18,755 bases of DNA from Acanthaster planci (GCF_001949145.1 NW_019091416.1:478359-497113); one strand, 5' to 3'; shown: positions 1 to 9,377, counted from the stretch's first letter. Notes: generated from the letters alone by a model not told the origin. Program-made: numbers and translations.

Positions 1-141
1 GGAGATACTTTTAGATCATACCTACACAAAAGTTGAAATAGAAAACAAGAAATGGATATTTAAGGAGAAACATTTAGATCATACTCTACGCATAAAAGTT
101 GAAATAGAAAACAAGAAATGGATATTTTAGGAGATACTTTA
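1..141. repeat. 65-bp tandem duplication
   Basis: Two units of 63 and 66 bp stand head to tail (1-63 and 64-129). Both begin GGAGA and end in AAGAAATGGATATTT. A third unit starts at 130 (GGAGATACTTTA) and then diverges. The two full copies differ by a few substitutions and a short insertion around 85-92, so the duplication is not brand new. The array may start before the window. It runs directly into the dispersed repeat at 95-240. No coding potential is seen. Confidence 0.85.
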
Positions 142-240
142 GGCAAACAGAAATGTACATTTATGTACCCGACGGTGTCCAAACCTCTGGTAGTTATTTT
201 GTGGACATTTCATCTTCTAATCTCACCCTAGTCCAAGTTG
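95..240 (+). repeat. dispersed repeat family 1, copy A
   Basis: This stretch matches 15153-15305 in the same orientation. Shared landmarks in the same order are CAAGAAATGG-TATTTTA, GTAGGCAAACA or its variant, then a core AAACCTCTGGT-RTTATTT-GTGGA-ATTTCAT. Spacing between landmarks differs by a few tens of bases, as expected of an old interspersed repeat. No terminal repeats or target duplications are visible, so the class is unknown. It could be a short non-autonomous transposon or part of a longer element. Confidence 0.7.
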
Positions 241-443
241 TGTTTAGTGACTCCAAAATGATAGCACCATTTACTTGTAGATTGGTACATTGTTAAAAGT
301 AGGTACATAAAACTTGATGACTGCATTGCTGGTAACATGACTGATCAAGGGTAAAACTTATTGTACAATGTGTGTACGGGGGGGGGTATAAGTGAATTTC
401 TGGTAATCCCCAAAAGAGGGTTTGCTTTGCTGCCGTCTTGCAG

Positions 444-537
444 GCGGGTGCTTTTGTTCCACAAGTACATGCACAAAGGATGTTTCTCTTTGGAACAAAG
501 GAACTGCCCTGCAAGATGGCTTCTTCGCAAAACCTCT
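444..537 (+). CDS. candidate internal exon, unrecognised protein
   Basis: A pyrimidine-rich acceptor (TGCTTTGCTGCCGTCTTGCAG) precedes position 444, and a near-consensus donor (CTCT|GTAAGTG) follows 537. All three plus frames are open across the 94 bases, so the reading frame is uncertain. Entered in phase 0 it reads AGAFVPQVHAQRMFLFG and onward; entered in phase 2 it reads VLLFHKYMHKGCFSLEQ and onward. No domain or family is recognised. The minus strand is also open here, which weakens the case. Paired splice sites at this spacing are the main support. Confidence 0.3.
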
Positions 538-1735
538 GTAAGTGCATACATACATGTAGAAAAATGTCCCCATGTTGCAAACATGTGGAAAGTGGCTGTG
601 AAGAGTCAAGTTGTGATATGGATTGGAGGACCTGAGTTCTCTTGCATTTTGTTGGAAACGGCCCAGCAGGGGATTGAGCAGGAGTTTGTAGGGTGCGTCT
701 AGACAGTATTGTAAAAATTGTCTCAATCACAGACATCTTTTTGCCCTCGTGCTATTAATCAGTGCAAGGCATCAGACTTCGGTCCCAGCACAGTGCTAAA
801 AGTGGATGTGGTTACTTACTCTAAGGAATAAAATTAATAACATGAATAACCCAACAGTCTGCTGCCCAGCTGCTGGTTGTGTGTTTCCTGGTTGGACCCT
901 CTACACAGGGTCTGTGGTGTTTCCTACCTTTATGGTTGTGCACAGCTAAAAAGTAACAAGGTTCCTCCAATTGACTCTATCTTGGGCAGCCCTGTGGATT
1001 TCATCCTTCAGATCCAAGGATAATGTATGCAGATAATGAGACAGACTGTATGCATGTCCAGCAAAAGTTCTAGTACCTGGTAGTTGTAGTATTGTGGGCA
1101 CAACAAAGTACCGGTGGCTCAACCTGGTTCAGTGCAGTTTTCTTTTGGTTAAAAATTGACTAGGTGCAGTTTGAAACACAGGTACAATCACAAGGTTCTT
1201 ACATTAATAATTAACGCCATCAGTGTATTGTTCTAACAAAATTTAGCTGAAAGAAGGCTTTCAAAATGGAGAAAAAGATGTCTGATTTGAGGACAATCTC
1301 CATACACGTACTGGCACATGAATATTTAAACGACATCTTACTTTGTTAGTCGCAGAGCGGGGAAATGATGTGATAGGAAAAGGGTGGATGGAGTTTTGAT
1401 ATTTCCATTGAATCGCAGAAAATTTTAGACCCTGCATGTGGACGTACAATAAAAAAAGGGTTCACTTTTTTCCCTGTCAGCGTCTGTTATTGTTTGAAAG
1501 GAGTCATATCCCTCTCGCACGAAGGAATACCGACTGATCCAAAGTGTACAGCACTCTAATCAATGATACATGTACCTAGTCTGTTCTTGATGAGGAAGCA
1601 ATGTGGATATCAAATTAGATACCGGTATATACTGGTAATTGGGGATGGGGGTGGGCTAGTGCTGACTGTGATTACAGAGACTAAAGGTTGGGTTCTTATT
1701 GGGATATAATTCTGTTCCAGTTAAATGGAAATAGA
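538..1735. other. no gene seen; intron-like or intergenic
   Basis: Short open frames here are 62-113 codons, overlap on both strands and lack convincing paired splice sites. An AATAAA lies near 826 without a clear GT-rich follower. Nothing more is supportable. Confidence 0.5.
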
Positions 1736-1894
1736 TAGGCTAGTTGTTCCCAGGATGGGATATAACAGAAGAAAACAGGAACCATAGTTAGGCTAGTTGT
1801 TCCCAGGATGGGATATAACAAAAGAAAATGTGAACCATAGTTAGGTTAGTTGTTTCCAGGATGGGATATAACACAAAGAAACATGAACCAGAGG
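1736..1894. repeat. three tandem 53-bp units
   Basis: Units at 1736-1788, 1789-1841 and 1842-1894 share the block TAG-CTAGTTGTTCCCAGG followed by ATGGGATATAACA and AACCATAG. Units 1 and 2 are very similar, and unit 3 has several substitutions. Upstream, 1686-1720 (GGTTGGGTTCTTATTGGGATATAA) looks like a decayed extra unit. Open frames crossing it (1788-1976 on minus) owe their length to the repeat and are not treated as genes. Confidence 0.9.
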
Positions 1895-2375
1895 CCTTGC
1901 AAGGTTGTTTGGTGGGAAATCTTGTGTGAATACCTAGTAGGACATCAGTGGGTAATTGCAGTACAATGCCAAACACTGCCTATTCAAATAAACAGTAGGT
2001 TGCCTCATTTCAAACAAGTTCAGTGCAGTTAACAAGAGGGTTGCCTTCTCATCCTTTGGAATATAACTGGCTGTTAAATGAGACCCAATATGCAGTTGAA
2101 TGTGCATGTACATGTATATCTTAGACTGCTTGGTTTGTAAATTCCAGGCTGCCCAACACCCATTGGTGAATGAAACCCAAGGCTTCATAATTTGGTACAT
2201 TGGCAGTGTTCACCAAGTTCTGAATTTTAAACTCAGTGGGGGGTTGATAAAAATATTTAAGGGGGGGCATCTTAGAGGTACCTGCAGGTGCTCTTCGCAA
2301 CAAGAGAGAGTAATTTTACACTTTGTTAGACATTTTTTCCATCAAGATGTTGTTGTGTAAGATGAAATATTCCAT

Positions 2376-2391
2376 ACTGTACATGTACAGT
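2376..2391. repeat. 16-bp perfect palindrome
   Basis: ACTGTACATGTACAGT reads the same on both strands. It extends the ACATGT core that recurs throughout the window. Confidence 0.9.
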
Positions 2392-2620
2392 GTACTGGTG
2401 GCACCCAACATTTTACTCTTGGTGGCCAGATTTTAAAGTTAGGCTGCTACTTTTTAAACTTCGCTGGAGACAAGCCAAACTTGGCAGGTACCGGTAGCCA
2501 GGTGGCTCAGATAGGTTGGAAGATAATACATTGTACATTGGCGTCTTGTGTTCTACTGGCAGACCATGCATGTACACTGTAAAGAACTCCCACTCTACTG
2601 ACATACCCACACTTTTACAG

Positions 2621-2671
2621 CTGTATCCTTGTGGGGAATACACCGAATGTCCTGTCTTCTCAAGTTCTTGG
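2621..2671 (+). CDS. weak candidate exon
   Basis: A strong acceptor tract (CATACCCACACTTTTACAG) ends at 2620. The following 51 bases read LYPCGEYTECPVFSSSW in phase 0, with a weak donor TTGG|GTAGTA. A second frame (entry phase 1) is also open and reads VSLWGIHRMSCLLKFLG. The length is a multiple of three, so inclusion would not change phase. No family is recognised. A decoy acceptor in an intron is an equal explanation. Confidence 0.18.
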
Positions 2672-3013
2672 GTAGTAAAAATTACTTGTACCCAATGTGT
2701 GAAGCACAATTTTGTAATTGCTTCCATTTGGACCAGAATCATTTTCCTTGGGTGAAATATTGACAGAATGTCCCTTATATAGGATATTTCAATTTGTGAC
2801 AGATCAGAAGTATACTTTGAAAATTCCTTATTTTTTTGTTAAATTCCAAATATCGTTTTAGTACCCCATATGTACCTGTAGTGAATGTTCCTTGTGGGGT
2901 ACTTCCATATACTCTCACAGTCTTCTAGTGTCAAGAGGCGGCTGGTTGGGGTTTTTCAGCGACACAGAAATTGGCACTGACACAGAACCATACTGCTGCC
3001 TTTTTTCCTGCAG

Positions 3014-3102
3014 GCCCCATGCATTCACTGTTAATTCTGCTACTACTGTACAAAAGGCCTCTATTGAAAGGCTAGCTGATTCCTCTGGAGAAGCATTTTA
3101 TG
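3014..3102 (+). CDS. candidate exon, unrecognised protein
   Basis: One of the best acceptors of the window (TACTGCTGCCTTTTTTCCTGCAG) ends at 3013. Only one frame is open through to the donor. After a single base completing a codon it begins PHAFTVNSATTVQKASIERL and ends SSGEAFY plus one base. The donor TATG|GTACCC is modest. The composition is mixed and protein-like (Ala, Ser, Thr, charged residues), unlike translated repeat. Leaving in phase 1 it joins cleanly to the exon proposed at 5054, giving FYG-IFENTEV across the junction. No domain is recognised. Confidence 0.42.
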
Positions 3103-3211
3103 GTACCCTTTGACATGCCTGAGTACAGGTGGAAAGATTTGACTATACAGCCCAAATGTTGGTGTTTGGCAAGTCGATGCTGACATCACTGCTTTAGGGT
3201 GCAGACCACTA

Positions 3212-3564
3212 ATTCAAGTGAGAATTTCTGGCCAGCTCGTTAGATTTAAAAATGCCCCCCCCAGTATCTTTTGAAAAAGGAGATTGTTTGGCCCCCAAAA
3301 TGGTGAGATTGTGTAAATTGTTGTCAGGATCAACTCCCTGGGTCTTTGAGCTTTCATATGAGAGCAGAAGGGCTTGAGAAAGAAAGTTGAGAAAGTTGAG
3401 GGTTGCCACTTGAAAAATGGCTGCAACCAGACTTCGGAAAAATCACTTTTTTTGGGGGGGTGATTTTGTTTTGTGGGAATAATTAGAAATGTAATTTGTT
3501 AACCCACAAAAAATTGAAAAGAAATTGAAAGATAAATGACCAGACAAGAATTCATTTGTGTTTC
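3212..3564 (+). repeat. dispersed repeat family 2, copy A
   Basis: About 350 bp align in order and orientation with 9378-9738. Landmarks are CAAGTGA-AATTTCTG, TTTTTGAAAAAGG-GATTGTTTGGC, ACTCCCTGGGT, TTGAAAAATGGCT, a T-run followed by a G-run, and ATGTAATT-G-T-ACCCAC followed by AAAATTGAAAAGA. Divergence is substantial and includes indels, so both copies are old. No terminal inverted repeat, poly-A tail or target duplication was found. The single ambiguous base of the window (N at 3566) lies just outside. Confidence 0.85.
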
Positions 3565-3748
3565 ANGTGTGTATGCAGAATACAGGTGAAATTGATGACC
3601 ATAGAACAGCACATGTTGTGAATTCAGTATTCAGGCACTGGGTCTGCTGATTGAAGAACAAAAACAGATGGGTAGGATTCTATGAATCAATCAAATACTG
3701 GAACAAGTTTATGTTTTGGTTGACACCAGTGTTGTAGTTGAGACCATC

Positions 3749-3796
3749 ACAAGACCACGCACAAGACCACGCACAAGACCAGGCACAAGACCAGAT
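3749..3796. repeat. 12-bp minisatellite, four units
   Basis: Four units of ACAAGACCACGC or close variants run from 3749 to 3796 and fade out at both ends. Twelve is a multiple of three, so the minus strand translates as a repeating CAWS motif. This is a by-product of period length, not evidence of a protein. Confidence 0.9.
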
Positions 3797-3928
3797 ACAA
3801 GCAACAGTGTGAACAATGAGGAAAGTTTCAAAATTTTGAGTTATTTTTTTCATAAATTGAAACAAAACCTGTAAACTGAAAGTAGTTTTGTCACTAATAT
3901 AGCATAAGTACACATACCGGTAGTATTC

Positions 3929-3932
3929 TTAA
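3929..3932. repeat. TTAA target-site duplication, left
   Basis: TTAA immediately precedes the left inverted repeat and is matched by TTAA at 4507-4510 after the right one. Confidence 0.75.
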
Positions 3933-4506
3933 CCACTCACTGCCGGGCAACCCGTTTTCGAGTACATAGGCTTTTATACGCAGAGCCGAGGAGCCCAGAA
4001 CTGGGACAAAAGAGTTGGGCCTTATAACAAGAGACAGTGCTCAGCACAAAAGACTGAGCTGCTGGGCATTACTGAAATTTTTTGCTCTCAATAGTGGAGA
4101 TAATCCAGCCTTGTTTTGAAACAGTATACCACAGTTTGAGGCATTTAGAGCGAGCGAATTACCACCGGGACAAAAGCTCTCCACCACAGCAGCGATGAGC
4201 TACTGAACGCTAATCTGGCCCCTTTTGAAAAGAGGTCAGCAGTGCACTGTGCTGGTTTCGGGAACAAAAGAATCCTACCTAACACCGCACAATCTGGGCT
4301 CTTTTTCCAAGGCTGTAGACCTCGCAGAAGTATTCAGGAGTCAATGAAGGTTACCTGTCAGCTTTAGAGAGCCAAAGAGTCCTTCATGTGGGTATAAACG
4401 GCCATTAAATGAAATGATGAATTTTTGAAGAATTTTGAAAATGGAAAATCTTGAAAAGGACCCGGCATCTTGTCTTGCTCAAGAAAATCCACCCGGCAGC
4501 AAGTGG
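3933..4506. mobile_element. non-autonomous piggyBac-like element (574 bp)
   Basis: The left end is TTAA|CCACTCACTGCCGGG and the right end is CCCGGCAGCAAGTGG|TTAA. Reversed and complemented, the right end reads CCACTTGCTGCCGGG, so 13 of 15 terminal bases match. Both ends abut TTAA (3929-3932 and 4507-4510), the target duplicated by piggyBac transposases. Termini beginning CC are also typical of that superfamily. There is no transposase-sized open frame, so the copy would depend on an enzyme encoded elsewhere. It sits between candidate exons and would be an intronic insertion. The base composition is less A/T-biased than the flanks. The TTAA/TIR match is seen directly, while superfamily assignment is inference. 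Confidence 0.8.
3993..4059. repeat. paired hairpins with ACAAAAG loops inside the element
   Basis: Hairpin 1 pairs GCCC (3993-3996) with GGGC (4017-4020) and AACT (3999-4002) with AGTT (4013-4016), leaving loop GGGACAAAAG. Hairpin 2 pairs GCTCAG (4039-4044) with CTGAGC (4054-4059), leaving loop CACAAAAGA. The loop motif recurs without a good stem at 4167-4176 and with a weak one at 4260-4270. Repeated subterminal motifs of this kind can be transposase-binding sites; that role is inferred. Confidence 0.55.
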
Positions 4507-4510
4507 TTAA
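4507..4510. repeat. TTAA target-site duplication, right
   Basis: TTAA immediately follows the right inverted repeat; partner of 3929-3932. Confidence 0.75.
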
Positions 4511-5053
4511 ACAGTGCGTATTGGATTTTTAAAATTTGAAAAAAATTCCCCTTGTAAAATTATTAAGTTACTCTACTAGTCTATCTGTCTTGATGTTTTG
4601 GGAATTTTTTTATTTTACCAGGAAAACAGTCAGGGTAAAGACCTTTTTTTGTCATAAAAGGGTAAAGATGAGAAAGTGGTTGGAAAGTAAGCACATTCTA
4701 GGATCAGTTGAATATCAGTGATGTGCTGGTAATCAGGATCTAATTTCCTTTTCTGGAGAGTAAGATTGTAGTTATTTATTCAGCTTTCCCTGAACCATGA
4801 CCTGAGTAACCTCACTGCACTTCCTTAAAAATTTAACAGTGGCTGGCAATAAACATGTGGACCTTAATAAAAGCTCATGTATGTCTACTCTGTGAGCCAT
4901 GAGAAAGTGGCTCTAACCATTTGGCATAGACACCTACCAGTATGTTTGTTTTAGCTTCTGGCCAAGGCCAGTTGTTCCCAATATGGAGCTAATGTCACAG
5001 TAGATTATGTCCCCATATTTTTGTTACGTGTACACGAACGTGTACATTTACAG

Positions 5054-5215
5054 GCATTTTTGAAAATACTGAAGTTTCAGCTTGGCCAGCATTGTGGACC
5101 AGTGCTGTTCACATTTACCGGCTTCAGCAATCCCCAATCTTTGCCAGGAAATGGACGCAAACTCATCCTGCTCATTACATGCACATGTGTATGTGTCGGT
5201 ACCTGGTATCAACAG
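5054..5215 (+). CDS. candidate exon, unrecognised protein
   Basis: An acceptor (ACGTGTACATTTACAG) ends at 5053. Entered in phase 1 the frame reads IFENTEVSAWPALWTSAVHI, continues YRLQQSPIFARKWTQTHPAH and is rich in Trp, His and aromatic residues. The donor is uncertain: CAG|GTGCCA after 5215 keeps the frame for the exon at 6023, while GTACCT after 5198 and GTATCA after 5205 are alternatives. Phase 0 is also open (AFLKILKFQLGQH and onward), so the frame is favoured only by its fit with 3014-3102. No family is recognised. Confidence 0.4.
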
Positions 5216-6022
5216 GTGCCAGTGGAGGGGGTGGAGTCACCTCCCTTTCTTTTCCACAGAGGTCAGCCCTGTTCCACAAAGGGTGACTGTACTTCTTTGA
5301 TCGGCTGGTAGGCTGCATCAGTCTTGCTGAGATATACGAGATACAGTGTATGATGATATTGAATCTACAGCCAGATGGTCCAAAATTGATCAAATTACAA
5401 CCATAATTGTGTTAGTGTACACCATATAAACAGAAACTTGTGCCTGGCAGATGGTAATGTCATTGATAAAATACTGCCAACTTACCTTTTTGTCACTTCG
5501 AAAAATGACATGTACCAAAAAACCAACACCAGAGTTTTGCTATAATGTCTTTTGGTCACGCTGTGCAGTGTTAGGTTTTTCCCTTCAAAAATGCTGAGAA
5601 TCTGTAATTCTACAGGATTATTAAGAAGAAACAGAACTTACATGTACTGTACATATTGTGTGGCTGGGAAAGGGGATGGTCCCTCAAATAATCGCCAACC
5701 CTACCAATGCCAGGACGTGGTCAAATGTGTACCTGTACAGGGTTGAAAAGATATTTTTAAATGCTGCCAAATTGTATTCACAATACTGATTTTTTGGGGA
5801 GGGGGTGAGGTGAAAGAAGAATCTTGCGACATTTTTTGTAGCAAAGTTTTCTACTTTCTTTTGGGGAAAAATATGACTTTTTGGAAATCATTCAGATTTG
5901 ATCCTGAGTTAGGGATTAAAATCTGCTCAAGGTCAGAGGCCTCTGCCAGAGAATGCCCTTTCAAATTTGGATGGCAGGGTCTACCTGCCCTACTGGTAGG
6001 ATTACATTCATTTTTTTCCCAG

Positions 6023-6153
6023 ACAATATGAGCCCTGGAACGCTTGGTAATACGAGAGGAAGATTTAGCTTTGTAAAGCTGGAGCCCAGGATGATGCTCC
6101 TCTTGGGGGTCATAAAGATTACTCCTTGTAACCAAACACCAGCCTCTGATATG
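6023..6153 (+). CDS. candidate exon, unrecognised protein, end uncertain
   Basis: A long T-run acceptor (ATTCATTTTTTTCCCAG) ends at 6022. Entered in phase 1 the frame starts NMSPGTLGNTRGRFSFVKLE and stays open to a stop after 6198. Possible donors are GTAAAG after 6072 and GTAGGA after 6153; both leave phase 0, which suits the exon at 8147. The minus strand is open for 95 codons over 5851-6135 and also looks protein-like, so strand is not certain. No domain is recognised. Confidence 0.25.
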
Positions 6154-6401
6154 GTAGGATTAATGCAGAACTACATGTACATGTACCTTCTTCCACAGTA
6201 ATTTCATACCATGGTAGAGCTTACGCTTAACAAGCAAATTTACTGATTTTTTTGTAGTGAAAGGTCTGTGTGGTTAAATCAACTCTGCTTTCATCATATC
6301 CCATTTCTTGGGACCATTGATCTTTTTATTCTAGGTTCTAAGTAGGTGTCTATCTGTTTGGCACCAGTGTTTGTGGAAAAACTGGTTTTTAAAGAGTGAA
6401 G

Positions 6402-6417
6402 CTACATGTACATGTAG
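6402..6417. repeat. 16-bp perfect palindrome
   Basis: CTACATGTACATGTAG is a perfect palindrome built on two ACATGT cores. It is one of many ACATGTAC runs between about 6170 and 7610. Confidence 0.9.
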
Positions 6418-8146
6418 AAACTTCAGATGGAATAAATCTGAAGGACAATTCTGTGCAAAAGTCAGACTTAGTTTCAAATTTTGTTTTTCACAGACTGAAG
6501 GGATTAATTTGGAATAGTGATGTTGGAAAACAAGCAAAATAAACAGATATCAAGGTCTTATCTTTGTAATATTTTTCTTGTGTGATTACTGTTCATTTGC
6601 CAACTTGTTTGGGTTTTTATTATGCAGTATAAACCAAAACATACATGACAGAATAGGATACGTACATGTAAAGTACGTGTACATGTACATTGTGAAAATC
6701 CCTGCCAATATTTCAATCTGTTTACCCATGGAATTACTTTGTACCTGTGCCCTGAGGTGTGTACTGCATTGGTATGTGTGTTAGCATGGACACATTCTGA
6801 TTTGTGCATTCAATTTAATGTAAGACATCCTCGGTTGTATCTTGAACATGAACACGTACATGTATGTACATGTAGCGGCACCACAAGTGCACCTGTGGTA
6901 TGACCTTGTGAAAATCTGAAGATGTCAGCATTATTCAAGAAGTGAAAACAGCTGAACTCCTGCTTTGCTGTCACTTCTTTGGTTTATGCAGAAAAAAAAG
7001 TACTGGTATAAAGATGCCAGTACATACATGACGTATAGGTTTGGTTCATCACTTGGCAATTTGGCTTGGTAATTTCTTAGGGATAACCCTGATGATCTTG
7101 TTGGACGTTATCCAGAAGGCATGATTAGGAAGTTGGAAGTGGATTCAAACATGTGCACATTGACCTGAACAAGTACATGTATATTGTACATGTACGTGCA
7201 GTCCTTTTAACCCTCCTGCTGTACATGCACTTATACTTATTTAATGTGAAACGTGCATTCCTAGTGGAAAAGCGGATTTTGATCTGATGAATTATGTGAA
7301 ATCTAAATGTGAAAAGGATGTAGTTGTCAAAGTCATGAAATAACAAACAATTTCATGAGCATTGACACCTGCAACACATTTCCTCTTTACATGCGACACA
7401 GTACCGGTACTTCCAAGCTACACAGGGTTTATGGAAAGTTGATATATGTACATGTGCTGTTACATGTATAATTTGATTTCTAAAAAGATCCCCCCCCCAA
7501 AGATTTAAAACGAAGGTGATTGATTCTAATGCGAGAATGCCTGGTACACCTATAATTATACAATGGTCCTCTTCATAATACACATAATTGAAGATACCTT
7601 TACATGTAAATGTACACCACCATACTACTGGTACTTTCAGGATATGTAAGCCGTAGGCCTATGTGCCAATCAGGATACATTACAAATTTACAACTGTTTT
7701 GTTTTAATAGTAATTTGTTTTTTTGCTAAAATGTTGACTGTTATTTCATGGGAATTTGGATAGACCAGTCACTGGGGTACAGGTCATTGCATGGTCAAGG
7801 GAGAACTTGTCTTGTGAGCCAACTTGTGTGCAGGGGAATGGGACAGCTGGTATTAATGATGCAGTGTGTGACCATTTCACAGCTGAATAATGAAATGTGT
7901 CTAGCCAGGTGGGGGCGCACAGTGCATTACATTTTCAGTAACATCGCTCTTACACATTTCCATTGCTTAGGGAATGTCATAGTAGGCCTATATGTATATG
8001 CCAAGCCCATACGACAACACTGATTTGGGTGGGACTTCTCCAACCCATTTCAGATGTCTCATATCAAATTATCAGCGGTCGTTATTGTATATTTTGTTTC
8101 TGCCTAATCTCTTTCATCTGTTATCAACTTTCATTTTATCCCACAG
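6418..8146. other. palindrome-rich intron-like stretch, no gene seen
   Basis: Repeated TACATGTA-type words occur near 6663-6690, 6855-6877, 7171-7197, 7446-7470 and 7598-7615, often in pairs 10-20 bp apart. GGTACCGGTA-like words and AGGCCTA words also occur. Open frames (68-91 codons) overlap on both strands and have no paired splice signals that I trust. Confidence 0.5.
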
Positions 8147-8206
8147 AAACAGCCAAAAGAAAAAATCCAGTTTGCATCTGTCAAAAACAACTCCCTTTAT
8201 ACAAAG
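8147..8206 (+). CDS. candidate 60-bp exon, unrecognised protein
   Basis: This is the best paired splice-site exon in the window. The acceptor is CAACTTTCATTTTATCCCACAG, and the donor is AAAG|GTAAGA, close to full consensus. The 60 bases are a multiple of three. In phase 0 they read KQPKEKIQFASVKNNSLYTK; the other two frames are also open (TAKRKNPVCICQKQ and NSQKKKSSLHLSKT), so the frame is chosen by fit to neighbours at 6023 and 9988. Lysine-rich and without a recognisable domain. The intron that follows starts almost at once with the C/A tract. Confidence 0.48.
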
Positions 8207-8224
8207 GTAAGAATGTTTTCACTA

Positions 8225-8465
8225 AAAGAAAAAACCAAACCCAAACTTCCAAGCCAGAAGCCAAAATCTAGACCCCAAACCTAGACCCCAACCCCCCCAA
8301 AACCCTAACTGAAACTCCCTAACCCCCAACTGACCCCCAGACCCAAAAGCCCAAATCTAAACCAAAAAACTAAACCAAAACCCCAGACCCATAAGCCCAA
8401 ATCTAACTCAAAACCCCAAACCAGAACCCCAAACCCAAACCAAAAAACACAAACCAAAACCCACA
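8225..8465. repeat. C/A-rich low-complexity tract
   Basis: About 240 bases consist almost entirely of A and C on this strand, with few T and very few G. Recurrent degenerate words are CCCAAA, ACCCC, AACCAAA and CCCTAA, including AACCCTAACTG near 8301. It resembles decayed simple repeat with some telomere-like CCCTAA words rather than a true telomere array. The complementary strand has many G-runs. No coding capacity is seen. Confidence 0.85.
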
Positions 8466-8518
8466 TTACTATTTTGTACATATGAATTACTGTTTCATAC
8501 GTGTGGTTTCATAAATAA

Positions 8519-8633
8519 GGAAATTTATTGGTAGAGACCATAGAGTTTTTTAATAACTGTAACTCTGTGGTAGAGATGCATACACAACGCATGCATCTCA
8601 TAGGTCATTCGTGAACCAGCAAAGTCAATTTCC
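8519..8633. repeat. multi-branched inverted-repeat segment
   Basis: Nested complementary arms are visible: GGAAATT (8519-8525) with AATTTCC (8627-8633), GACC (8536-8539) with GGTC (8603-8606), AGAGTT (8542-8547) with AACTCT (8561-8566), and a perfect 9-bp stem GAGATGCAT (8573-8581) with ATGCATCTC (8591-8599) around a 9-base loop. Together they could form a stem carrying two hairpins. Whether it is a small structured RNA, a short mobile element or chance cannot be told. Confidence 0.45.
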
Positions 8634-8732
8634 TACCAAAGGAGCTTTTGTTGCAAGCAAAATCACTCCCTCTCTTGGTCCCCCTTATGAACTGAGGTAT
8701 AGTCATGCAATGAAACATATAGATTACTAATC

Positions 8733-9256
8733 AATATGTATGACATAGTAATCCGTAAATATGAAATAATCCATACGTTCATCCATATACAAAATAGTAA
8801 TCCGTATGGATGAAATAGTAATCCGTACGTATGAAATAGTAATCATCCATACATATGAAATAGTAATCCGTAAATATGAAATAATCCATACGTATATCCA
8901 TATATACAAAACAGTAATCCGTATGTATGAAATAGTAATCCGTGCATATGAAATAGTAATCACCATACATATGAAATAGCAATCCGTAAATATAAAATAA
9001 TCCATACGTATATCCATATATACAAAATAGTAATCCGTATGTATGAAATAGTAATCCGTGCGTATGAAATAGTAATCATCCATACATATGAAATAGTAAT
9101 CCGTAAATATAAAATAATCCATACGTATATCCATATATACAAAATAGTAATCCGTATGTATGAAATAATAATCCGTACGTATGAAATAGTAATCATCCAT
9201 GCATATGAAATATTCATAGTACCAAAAACTGGTGGTACAAGAGTAATACGTATGTA
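8733..9256. repeat. 117-bp higher-order satellite of ~21-bp subrepeats
   Basis: Subrepeats around TAATCCGTATGTATGAAATAG, about 21 bp, are arranged in a longer unit. A diagnostic ACAAAA-AG block starts at 8789, 8906, 9022 and 9139, giving spacings of 117, 116 and 117 bp. The 116-bp unit lacks one T near 8958 (AATCACCAT where the others have AATCATCCAT). Each higher-order unit also carries a shortened ATAATCCATACGTATATCCATAT variant. A stray subrepeat remains at 9241-9256. Long open frames exist on both strands (157 codons on minus over 8727-9200), explained by the repeat. Confidence 0.95.
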
Positions 9257-9377
9257 CAAATTAATTTTTTTTTACCATGTCCTAAATACACTTCCATACA
9301 AAACAAACACCCAAATGCAAAAAATTTAAAAAGCAAACAAACAGCTAACAGTGTTGTGCTGCCCCCATGGATGAAGT

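Noticed and set aside
2148-2216. Possible exon AAQHPLVNETQGFIIWY
   Set aside because: Acceptor is acceptable, but no donor better than GTTCTG exists and both strands are open.
3566-3566. Ambiguous base N
   Set aside because: Sequencing or assembly ambiguity, not biology.
3680-3913. Minus-strand ORF with CAWS repeats
   Set aside because: Entire regular part is the 12-bp minisatellite.
5580-5746. Cys-rich frame YCTYCVAGKGDG
   Set aside because: Acceptor TTCTACAG is present but no usable donor; much of the frame is ACATGTAC-type palindrome translation.
8281-8340. Interstitial telomere array
   Set aside because: CCCTAA words occur but not in tandem register; the tract is degenerate C/A simple sequence.
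8727-9200. 157-codon DYYFIRT-repeat protein
   Set aside because: The frame is a by-product of a 117-bp satellite. It survives a frame change within the array, and the opposite strand is open too.
9039-9329. 96-codon plus-strand repeat ORF
   Set aside because: Same satellite read on the other strand, running off into unique sequence without splice support.
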